A stretch of 7,299 nt of DNA, from contig JAFGEH010000065.1 of the NCBI GenBank assembly GCA_016931665.1, forward strand, positions 1-7,299, in the 5' to 3' direction. Made by a program: the position numbers and the translations under genes. Below are positions 1-6,814 of the stretch, piece by piece. The DNA is from Candidatus Cloacimonadota bacterium. Its GTDB lineage: Bacteria; Cloacimonadota; Cloacimonadia; Cloacimonadales; TCS61. The notes beneath the pieces were generated by a model. The model did no database searches and had not been told where the DNA came from. It saw nothing but the letters and a program-made list of their open reading frames with translations. Every line of letters begins with the position of its first letter. Position 1 is the stretch's first letter.

Positions 1-30
1 GAAGAAGTATTGTTGAAAAAAGAATCTTAA
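1..30 (+). CDS. 3' end of an unidentified plus-strand gene (partial)
   Basis: Frame 1 from the left edge reads EEVLLKKES and then a TAA stop at 28-30. A strong hairpin with a T-run follows 10 nt later, as expected at the end of a plus-strand gene. Nine codons are too few to identify the protein or to prove coding. The charged, Lys/Glu-rich tail is typical of a soluble protein's C-terminus, but that is only an impression. If real, this gene is convergent with mntP. Confidence 0.4.
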   Translation, partial: EEVLLKKES

Positions 31-40
31 ATAAGATAGG

Positions 41-67
41 AAGGCTGCTGAAATGCAGCCTTTTTTT
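41..67 (+). terminator. Rho-independent terminator, probably bidirectional
   Basis: The arms AAGGCTGC (41-48) and GCAGCCTT (55-62) pair perfectly around the six-base loop TGAAAT. The plus strand continues with a run of seven T (61-67). This is a textbook terminator for the plus-strand gene ending at 30. Read on the minus strand, the same hairpin is followed by the moderately U-rich TTCCTATCTTATTT, so it could also end the minus-strand operon. The mntP stop codon (66-68) lies in the T-run, so the converging genes share this element. Confidence 0.85.
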
Positions 68-626
68 ATTTTAGAAGATGTTCAACAAGTATTTTTACAC
101 CGATCCCAATAAGCATCAATCCTCCCAGAATATCTACTTTCTTACCTAACCTGGTGCCGATTCTATCACCCAGTATAAAGCCAATAAGGCTCAAGCTGAA
201 AGTAACCAGGCCTATGATAATTATGGGTTGAAGTATTGTAACCTGCAAAATGGAAAAACTGATACCGACTGCCAGGGCATCTATACTGGTAGCTATGGAA
301 AGGATGAGCAGAGTCATCAGGTTGCCCGTATTACATTTTTTATCTGGATCGGTAATTGTAAAAGCTTCATATATCATTTTCAAACCAATAAACAATAACA
401 ATCCGAACGCAATCCAATGATCAAAAGCATTTATATACTCCCGGAAGCTTAGTCCAGCTAACCAGCCGATCAGGGGCATTACAGCCTGAAATCCTCCGAA
501 AAAAAGAGCAACCTTAAGAGCATGACCTATCCTGAAACACTTCACAGCTACACCGCTGCTGATAGACACGGCAAAGGCATCCATCGCCAGACCGATGCTG
601 ATCAATATGATATTAATCCAGTTCAT
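66..626 (-). CDS. mntP: Manganese efflux pump MntP
   Basis: This inner-membrane protein exports Mn(II) and protects against manganese excess (family knowledge; formerly DUF204). Its 186 residues match the usual length of about 190. It is built as two repeats of three membrane segments. Each repeat carries the family's Asp motif: GLAMDAFAVSIS with Asp16 and ATSIDALAVGIS with Asp116. Other matching blocks are GWLAG near 54-58, HWIAFGLLLFIG (70-81) and the C-terminal KKVDILGGLMLIGIGVKIL. The ATG at 624-626 lies one base from the rarD stop. No good Shine-Dalgarno precedes it (AACTGAG only), so translation is probably coupled to rarD. There is no room for its own leader, so the Mn-sensing yybP-ykoY riboswitch often found before mntP is absent here. 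Family assignment is very secure; metal specificity is inferred from the family. Confidence 0.95.
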   Translation of the reverse strand: MNWINIILISIGLAMDAFAVSISSGVAVKCFRIGHALKVALFFGGFQAVMPLIGWLAGLSFREYINAFDHWIAFGLLLFIGLKMIYEAFTITDPDKKCNTGNLMTLLILSIATSIDALAVGISFSILQVTILQPIIIIGLVTFSLSLIGFILGDRIGTRLGKKVDILGGLMLIGIGVKILVEHLLK

Positions 627-627
627 C

Positions 628-1524
628 TCAGTTAGCGCGTACTTTACTCAATTTTAAGTAAAAATTGTGAAAAAAATAATTTTCCAGGGAATATATGATT
701 AAGGCCAGCCAGATAATACTGAAACCGATAATTTTTATCTGGGGAAAAAATTCCCGGAATACGAAAACTCCCAGCAGAAACTGGAGGGAAGGAGCTATAT
801 ATTGTAATATACCAAGGCTGGACAGGCTTATTCTTCTGGCGCCTGCTGCAAAGAAAACCAGGGGTATGGAAGTTACAATCCCGGCCATGATCAGGTAGAA
901 CGTGGTGGATAATTCAGGAACCGGAAAACTCCCCTGGCCCTGTTTAAATCGTATTCCAAGCAGCAGCAGAGCGGGTAGAAGTAAAAGAACAGTTTCCAGA
1001 AAGAGTCCTTCCACGGCTTCCAGGGGAGCCAGCTTGCGGAGCAAACCATAAAAGCCGAAACTGATTGCCAGAGTCAAACCAATCCAGGGCAATTTACCCA
1101 GAGCAAGAGTAAGATAAATTACACCTAGAGCTGCTATACCTATGGCTATGATCTGCCATGGCCTGAGCCGCTCTTTGAGAATTATTACACCCAGGGCAAC
1201 GGAAATCAGGGGATTGATAAAATATCCCAGACTGGCATCTACAGTATAGCCTGAATTTACCGACCAGATATAGGTGAACCAGTTGACGGAAAGCAGAAGA
1301 GCTGTAAGCATAAAAAACAGTAGTGTTTTCGGTTTCTGAATCAATAATTTTACCCATTTCCATTTTCTCGAGAGTACCAGCAGGAAAAGCAGGAAAGGAA
1401 CAGACCAGATAATCCTGTGGCACAGTATCTGATCGGCAGGAACTGATGTAAGTTGTTTCCAGAAAAGGGGAAGCAAGCCCCAGAGAGTATAGGCAACAAT
1501 GGCGAAAAAAGCTCCCTTAGTCAT
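628..1524 (-). CDS. rarD: RarD family EamA/DMT-superfamily transporter
   Basis: This is an integral membrane permease of the drug/metabolite transporter superfamily. RarD was named from a chloramphenicol-sensitivity phenotype, and its natural substrate is not established. The 298 residues are normal for the family and form about ten hydrophobic segments in two EamA repeats. Diagnostic stretches are AYTLWGLLPLFWK (11-23), the conserved NSGYTVDASLGYFINPL (90-106) followed by LKERL, and ARRISLSSLGILQYIAPS (229-246) followed by FRE near 256-258. The ATG start at 1522-1524 gives the usual short N-terminus. An in-frame TAA two codons upstream rules out a longer form. The 27-nt AT-rich gap to the preceding stop lacks a Shine-Dalgarno at normal spacing. 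Its job beside a redox complex is unclear; the pairing with mntP looks like a small transporter block. Confidence 0.95.
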   Translation of the reverse strand: MTKGAFFAIVAYTLWGLLPLFWKQLTSVPADQILCHRIIWSVPFLLFLLVLSRKWKWVKLLIQKPKTLLFFMLTALLLSVNWFTYIWSVNSGYTVDASLGYFINPLISVALGVIILKERLRPWQIIAIGIAALGVIYLTLALGKLPWIGLTLAISFGFYGLLRKLAPLEAVEGLFLETVLLLLPALLLLGIRFKQGQGSFPVPELSTTFYLIMAGIVTSIPLVFFAAGARRISLSSLGILQYIAPSLQFLLGVFVFREFFPQIKIIGFSIIWLALIIYSLENYFFHNFYLKLSKVRAN

Positions 1525-1551
1525 ATATTATTAATAAAAATAATCCGTATC

Positions 1552-4500
1552 TTAATTATGGTGTGCCCGAGTTATCTTCTTCAGTATATCCAGCTGGATT
1601 TTCTGGACCTGATGATATTTTGGTGTTTCCAGATTAACATCTTCTACTCCATCCAGCAGGTCTATCAACTGTTGATCGGTCATCTTCTCAGGAATCCGCG
1701 ATTCCTGAAGCTGCGTCTCCACTTCTTTCTGCCAGTATGATACCTGTGCCTGTTGCTTGGTTAGCAGTCCCAGCTCTTCAAACAGATGCAGCAGGGATTC
1801 AAAAAGATCAGAATGCCTGGGATTATGGAAATGGGTTGTCCGCCAGTCATTGGCAATTGCCGAACCGTTAATATCCAGATAGGAGGGCAGGGGCAGGATC
1901 ACATGAGCCGGATCCGATTCATCAATATGAGTATTAACTGAGACGATGAATTTACTATTCTTGATGATTTTTCTCTGCTCTTCACCAGGTAATTCAGCGT
2001 AAAGCATGCTGAAATCAGCCCTTTCCGGCTTCCCGGATTTAACATTAAACCTGAGTATTCCATTCAGGTTTGAGTATAGTGATGTGGCAAAAACACCGGA
2101 GCCCTGACTGAAATCGCAGACTATCCCGGCCAGATACCATATTTTTCTGATCAATTCTTCGCTGATCAGATCAATATTATACAGAAAGAGTGTTTTTGTA
2201 GGTAAATCAAGCTGGATTGGTTCCAGCGCATCAACCTTTTCGGAATCTTCCTCCTCGGAATCCAGGTCCGGGTCTTCTTCATCGTAATAATTTTCCAGAA
2301 TCCGGTCGATGATGTCTATCATAGGTTCTTCCGTGAAAAGCTCATCGGCAAAGCGATTGAAATCTCGGTTTTCATTGGTGATTATATATAGTTTCTTGCC
2401 TTTTCTCTGTTCGATCCTGCACAGAGTTTTTAATACGGGACTTAGCTTGCCGATTATCACTATTGCCTCAGCAGCTTCCAGATCAGTATAGTCTTTTGGA
2501 TATAAGGCAGTATTCAATAACTGATCAGTGAATAGTTCTCTGCGGGACAGGGAAACCAGTTGAGCTCCCATTTTTTTTGCTATTGTCTTTAGCATCAGGA
2601 TCTCTTCGTTGGTAATGGAGGGGGCAAGGTAGATTCTTTTATTCCCGGCAGCCGAGATTTTTTCCTTCAGCAGGTTGATCAACTCAGAAGGGGTACTGAA
2701 TTCTTCCCAGCAGTCCTCAACTTTTTCCGGGCTGGCCTCCACCCTCTTATAAGGAACAAGTATGCGTTCTTGATTTTCCAGCATCTGCCAGCCGAATTTC
2801 CCGGCGAAGCAGAGATTGCGCCTGTTAAAGTCTTCTTCTGCAGAAGGATTGATATAAGCTACTTTGTCGGTCTGCACGTGAATATCAACTGCGCATCCAG
2901 TACCGCATAAGCCGCAGTTCTGTTGCACAACAGCCAGTTCATGAGGATTCAGTTTATAATTGATGTTTCTGGGCAGTAAGGCTCCAACCGGACAGACTTC
3001 AATACATTTACCACAGGACTCACAGGTAGTATAGGTAAGGCTGTCGCCAAATTCAGGGGCGACATAAGTGGAAAAACCACGGTAAATGTAACCCAATACT
3101 CCTGGGCCCTGTACTTCGGCGCAGATCCGCACGCAGCGTCCGCATTTGATACACTTGTTAGGGTCTCTCTGAATAAAGGGGTGGGAAGAATCGATGGGAT
3201 GTTTGTTCTTATCTCCCCGGAACAGCTCAAGGTTTATGCCATATTCAGTTGCATACTTTCTGAGGTCACAGGTGGAATTAACCAGGCATCCGCATTCCAG
3301 ACATCTGGCTGCTTCAGCCCTGGCTTCCTGTTCTGAAAATCCCAATTCGACTTCACGAAAATTCTTGATTCTATCTCCTGACTCCAGCTCGGGCATGCGG
3401 TACCTGTTGATACGAGGATACTGAGCATACTGCTCAGGATCTACGTCTTTAAGTTTCAGTTCTTTTTTGGCGTCGAATAATTTTACCGGATCGATCAGCA
3501 TTTTATCGCTTAGATAGCGGTCTATGGATTGGGCTGCGATTCTGCCATCTGCAATGGCTTCGATGGCAGTGGCCGGACCGCGCCTGAAATCTCCACCGGC
3601 AAACAGGTTAGCCAGGCCGATATGCATTGTTTCTTCATCAACCACGGCTGTTGACCAGCGAGTGAGTGGGACCACCTTACCCTCGATTTTGTTCTTTTCA
3701 TCAGCAAGAAAATTTACTTCCGGAGCTTGGGATATAGCTGCGATCATAGTATCAAATTCTTCTACAAAGAATTCACCGGTTGGTTCCGGACGACAACGGC
3801 CGCTGGCATCTGGTTCTCCCAGTTTCATTTTCTCCAGCTTGAGAGCAGTTAATTTACCTTTCTTGCCAATGTTCTGTACCGGGTTCGTCAGAAAAAGCAT
3901 TTTAATGCCTTCTTCTTCGGCGGCATCCACCTCATAGGCTTCAGCCGGCATTTCTTTGCGAGTGCGACGGTAAATTATGGTTACATCCGCTCCCAGCCGC
4001 CGGGCAGTTCTGGCACAGTCAACGGCTGTATTTCCTCCTCCGATCACGGCGATTTTACTGCCGAGGGCAGTGATTTTACCCATAACATAGTCTTTCAGGA
4101 AATCGACTCCCAGATAACATCCTTTGAGATCACTACCTTCAATATTCATGGGAACGGCGTTCTGAGCCCCCATAGCCAGATAGACAGCGTCGAATTTACG
4201 AGAGAGTTCAGAAAGAGTTATATCAATTCCCACCAGAGTATCTGTTTTAATTTTCATGCCGTTTCTGCACATCAGCTTGATTTCCTGATCAAGGATCTTC
4301 TTGGGCAGGCGATATTCAGGAATGCCATATCTTAACCACCCACCAGCTTTGGGAGCACCTTCAAATACTGTAACATCATAACCATTGTTGGAAAGGTAAT
4401 AACCGCAGGTTAAACCGGAAGGACCACCTCCGACTACAGCCACTTTCCTGTTTTTAGCAGGAAGTTTCCCCGGAACGAAAGTATTACTATGCTGCAGGTC

Positions 4501-5022
4501 ATAATCAGCAGCAAATCTTTTCAACTGACGGATAGCAACGGGCTCTTCCACGATCTTCCGGCGGCATTCCTGCTCGCAGAAAGCAGGGCAAACCCGGCCA
4601 ATAGACAAAGGCATGGGTAATGTTTCCTTGATTACTGCTATTGCTTCATGATACTGACCATTGGCGATCAGGGAAACATAGGTCTGAACATCAACTTGAT
4701 CGGGACAGGCAATTCTGCAAGGTGCCTCACAGTCAGCGTAATGATCCGATAAAAGCAATTCCAGAGCCATCTTACGAGCTTCCCGGACTTCTTCAGAGTC
4801 AGTGGTTATTTCCATCCCTTCCAGCACCTGGGTTCCACAGGCGGTAACAAATCCTTTTCGGTTGCTTACCTGTACGGCGCATACCCAGCAGGAACCAGTA
4901 GGACTCAATTCCGGATCATGGCAGAGTGTGGGTATTTTGATTCCCTGTTCAGTGGCAACCTGCAGAATGGTCTTTCCTGCTTCCGTCTGGATTTTTTTCC
5001 CATTCAATATTATGTTGATCAT
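1552..5022 (-). CDS. stnC: StnC-type fusion subunit: NuoG/HydA-like Fe-S protein with an internal NfnB/GltD NADPH-FAD module
   Basis: This large soluble subunit probably exchanges electrons with NADPH and passes them to the NuoE/NuoF-like partners. Domains in order: [2Fe-2S] plant-ferredoxin fold with Cys34/45/48/62; a Cys-rich GltD N-terminus (His94, Cys98/102/106, then Cys145/149/153); an FAD Rossmann fold VVGGGPSG (196-203) with Glu221; an NADPH fold VIGGGNTAVDCARTARRLGA (326-345) with YRRTRKEMP (351-359); the closing FAD motif FAGGD (474-478); a Cys cluster 574/577/579/585; two [4Fe-4S] sites (Cys624/627/630/634 and 667/670/673/677); and a NuoG-type site Cys703/706/710/738. Residues 745-1090 resemble a shortened molybdopterin domain, interrupted by an acidic stretch at 913-926. 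There are no H-cluster motifs, so it is not a hydrogenase. ATG at 5020-5022 has a good AAGGAAAG. The StnC call rests on architecture recalled from the Sporomusa enzyme; a formate dehydrogenase-associated homologue is the main alternative. Confidence 0.9.
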   Translation of the reverse strand: MINIILNGKKIQTEAGKTILQVATEQGIKIPTLCHDPELSPTGSCWVCAVQVSNRKGFVTACGTQVLEGMEITTDSEEVREARKMALELLLSDHYADCEAPCRIACPDQVDVQTYVSLIANGQYHEAIAVIKETLPMPLSIGRVCPAFCEQECRRKIVEEPVAIRQLKRFAADYDLQHSNTFVPGKLPAKNRKVAVVGGGPSGLTCGYYLSNNGYDVTVFEGAPKAGGWLRYGIPEYRLPKKILDQEIKLMCRNGMKIKTDTLVGIDITLSELSRKFDAVYLAMGAQNAVPMNIEGSDLKGCYLGVDFLKDYVMGKITALGSKIAVIGGGNTAVDCARTARRLGADVTIIYRRTRKEMPAEAYEVDAAEEEGIKMLFLTNPVQNIGKKGKLTALKLEKMKLGEPDASGRCRPEPTGEFFVEEFDTMIAAISQAPEVNFLADEKNKIEGKVVPLTRWSTAVVDEETMHIGLANLFAGGDFRRGPATAIEAIADGRIAAQSIDRYLSDKMLIDPVKLFDAKKELKLKDVDPEQYAQYPRINRYRMPELESGDRIKNFREVELGFSEQEARAEAARCLECGCLVNSTCDLRKYATEYGINLELFRGDKNKHPIDSSHPFIQRDPNKCIKCGRCVRICAEVQGPGVLGYIYRGFSTYVAPEFGDSLTYTTCESCGKCIEVCPVGALLPRNINYKLNPHELAVVQQNCGLCGTGCAVDIHVQTDKVAYINPSAEEDFNRRNLCFAGKFGWQMLENQERILVPYKRVEASPEKVEDCWEEFSTPSELINLLKEKISAAGNKRIYLAPSITNEEILMLKTIAKKMGAQLVSLSRRELFTDQLLNTALYPKDYTDLEAAEAIVIIGKLSPVLKTLCRIEQRKGKKLYIITNENRDFNRFADELFTEEPMIDIIDRILENYYDEEDPDLDSEEEDSEKVDALEPIQLDLPTKTLFLYNIDLISEELIRKIWYLAGIVCDFSQGSGVFATSLYSNLNGILRFNVKSGKPERADFSMLYAELPGEEQRKIIKNSKFIVSVNTHIDESDPAHVILPLPSYLDINGSAIANDWRTTHFHNPRHSDLFESLLHLFEELGLLTKQQAQVSYWQKEVETQLQESRIPEKMTDQQLIDLLDGVEDVNLETPKYHQVQKIQLDILKKITRAHHN

Positions 5023-5027
5023 ATAGT

Positions 5028-5035
5028 CTTTCCTT
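5028..5035 (-). promoter_or_regulatory. Ribosome binding site of stnC, overlapping the stnB stop
   Basis: The minus strand reads TAAGGAAAGACTATATG. The AAGGAAAG shares its first two bases with the TAA stop of the NuoF-like gene (5034-5036), and the AGGA core ends 8 nt before the ATG. This fixes the stnC start and suggests coupled translation of the two subunits. Confidence 0.8.
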
Positions 5036-6803
5036 AGGATTTTTGTATGGCGTCGAATTTACAGGCTTCGTAGCAGGCCCCGCATTTAGTGCATTTATCC
5101 TGATCAATCAGATGGACTTTTTTGGGTTCTCCACTGATGCATTTGACAGGGCATTTCCGGGCGCAGGCTGTACAGCCCACACACTTATCCGGTATAACCT
5201 CGAAACGCAGCAGGGCAGTACAGACTCCAGCGGGGCATTTTTTATCCCTGATGTGGCTGATATATTCATCACGGAAATATCTGATGGTGGTCAACACAGG
5301 ATTAGGCGCAGTCTGACCCAGGCCACACAATGAACCTTTACTGATGTTTACAGATAATTTCTCCAGGGTGTCCAGGTCTTCCATTCTGCCTTTCCCTTCC
5401 GTAATCCTGGTGAGGATTTCCAGCATCCTCTTAGTCCCGATGCGGCAGAAGGTGCATTTTCCGCAGGATTCATTCTGAGTGAAGTTCAGGAAGAACCGGG
5501 CAACGTCCACCATACAGGTAGCCGTGTCCATTACTACCATTCCTCCCGAGCCCATGATGGCTCCTGTCTTGGTAATGGAGTCGTAATCGACTATGGTATC
5601 AAGTAATTCAGCTGGTACGCAGCCTCCGGAAGGCCCACCCAATTGCACTCCCTTGAAAGGCCGATCGGTTTTCATGCCACCGCCGACCTTGTAAATAACA
5701 TCCCTGAGGGGCATTCCCATCGGTACTTCGATCAATCCGCTGTTCTTTATCTTACCCGCTAATGCGAATACTTTTGTTCCCTTGCTTTTTTCCGTACCGT
5801 AGGCTGCATATTCCGAAGCGCCATTGCGGATTATCCAGGCGATATTGGCATAGGTTTCCACATTGTTGATATTGGTAGGTTTACCCCATAATCCGGCTTG
5901 TGCCGGGAAGGGCGGTCTGATCCTGGGCATCCCCCGTTTTCCTTCGATCGATGCCATCAGGGCAGTTTCTTCTCCACAGACAAAGGCTCCAGCCCCTTCC
6001 TTGATATGAAGTTTGAATTTCATTCCTGATCTAAGGATATGGTTACCCAGATAACCGGCTTTCTCGGCGTCAGCAATTGCCTGTTTCAGATGCCTGATGG
6101 CTAAGGGATATTCTGCCCGACAGTAAATATAACCTTCATCGGAACCGATGGCATACGCACAGATGATCATACCTTCTATCACGCTATGCGGATCTCCTTC
6201 CAGCAGGCTGCGGTCCATAAATGCCCCGGGATCTCCCTCGTCGGCGTTGCAGATCACGTATTTCTTCGATCCCGGAGAGTCAAAGGCAAACTGCCATTTC
6301 AAGCCTGTGGGGAAACCCGCCCCACCTCTGCCCCGTAAACCGGAGTTCTTGATCTCTTCAATTACCTGACTGCGAGTCATTCTGGTTAAGGCTTTCTCCA
6401 GAGCCAGATAACCGTCCCTGGTCTGATAATCTGTCAAAGATTGCGGATCTATAATGCCGCAGTTGCGTAAAGCAATTCTGGTTTGATTCTGATAATTCTT
6501 ATTTTCCGATGCTTCCAGATGATTGGACAGAATAACATTATCTGTGGGTGGATTGCCTTTCTGTACTTCCTGGATCAATTTTTTTACATTTTCAGGAGTA
6601 ACCCTGCCATAGGTTATATATTCATCTCTGGCAGTAATGAATTCTACTAAAGGTTCAGCGAAACACATGCCTATGCAGGCCGTTTTCTTGAGAACGATGT
6701 CTTTCCTGCCGGTTTGCAGATAATCTTCTATCGCCTTGTATACATCACCGGCTCCGGCTGCCAGACCGCAACTGGCCATACCAACCTTGATTGTCAGGCT
6801 CAA
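5034..6803 (-). CDS. stnB: NuoF-like FMN/NADH-binding subunit (StnB/HydB/HndC type)
   Basis: This NAD(H)-oxidising flavoprotein subunit is the likely flavin-based bifurcation core in HydABC and Stn complexes. It has 589 residues, longer than respiratory NuoF because of added domains at both ends. Residues 1-85 form a thioredoxin-like [2Fe-2S] domain with Cys12, Cys43 and Cys47. The NuoF core shows GLRGRGGAGFPTGLKW (155-170), NADEGDPGAFMDR (186-198), the GAGAFVCGEETALMASIEG block (270-288) and GKPTNINNVET (307-317), which bind FMN and NADH. Cys447, Cys450, Cys453 and Cys493 ligate the N3-type [4Fe-4S] cluster. The C-terminal bacterial ferredoxin domain has Cys541/544/547/551 and Cys571/574/577/581; this tail marks soluble bifurcating enzymes rather than complex I and is a likely ferredoxin docking site. 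The start is TTG (6801-6803), supported by GAGGGGG just upstream; the first ATG is eight codons further in. The role in this complex is inferred from homologues. Confidence 0.95.
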   Translation of the reverse strand: MSLTIKVGMASCGLAAGAGDVYKAIEDYLQTGRKDIVLKKTACIGMCFAEPLVEFITARDEYITYGRVTPENVKKLIQEVQKGNPPTDNVILSNHLEASENKNYQNQTRIALRNCGIIDPQSLTDYQTRDGYLALEKALTRMTRSQVIEEIKNSGLRGRGGAGFPTGLKWQFAFDSPGSKKYVICNADEGDPGAFMDRSLLEGDPHSVIEGMIICAYAIGSDEGYIYCRAEYPLAIRHLKQAIADAEKAGYLGNHILRSGMKFKLHIKEGAGAFVCGEETALMASIEGKRGMPRIRPPFPAQAGLWGKPTNINNVETYANIAWIIRNGASEYAAYGTEKSKGTKVFALAGKIKNSGLIEVPMGMPLRDVIYKVGGGMKTDRPFKGVQLGGPSGGCVPAELLDTIVDYDSITKTGAIMGSGGMVVMDTATCMVDVARFFLNFTQNESCGKCTFCRIGTKRMLEILTRITEGKGRMEDLDTLEKLSVNISKGSLCGLGQTAPNPVLTTIRYFRDEYISHIRDKKCPAGVCTALLRFEVIPDKCVGCTACARKCPVKCISGEPKKVHLIDQDKCTKCGACYEACKFDAIQKS

Positions 6804-6807
6804 GATT

Positions 6808-6814
6808 CCCCCTC
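6808..6814 (-). promoter_or_regulatory. Ribosome binding site deciding the TTG start of stnB
   Basis: The minus strand reads TAGAGGGGGAATCTTG. GAGG (6811-6814) lies 7 nt before the TTG, and its first G is the last base of the upstream TAG stop (6814-6816). The next in-frame ATG, codon 9, would be about 24 nt further away, so TTG is the better start. The overlap suggests coupled translation with the NuoE-like gene. Confidence 0.8.

Noticed and set aside
1525..1551. Terminator or promoter between stnC and rarD
   Set aside because: The only inverted repeat is pure A/T with a weak six-base stem and no U-run of the right form. No convincing -35/-10 pair with proper spacing was found.
1552..2808. 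Catalytic formate dehydrogenase
   Set aside because: The domain is shorter than in catalytic enzymes, no Cys or Sec active-site context was found, and the final pterin-binding domain is not recognisable.
3524..3937. 137-codon open frame on the plus strand, antisense to stnC
   Set aside because: It lies wholly inside a well-supported coding sequence. The translation is rich in Ser/Ala with no recognisable domain, and is explained by codon bias of the opposite strand. The same applies to other open frames such as 1094-1423, 5043-5333 and 6148-6369.
1552..5022. [FeFe]-hydrogenase large subunit
   Set aside because: The N-terminal [2Fe-2S] and 2[4Fe-4S] domains resemble HydA, but the H-cluster motifs (TSCCP-like, PCxxK-like and the late Cys-x3-Cys) are absent. 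The C-terminus resembles NuoG instead.
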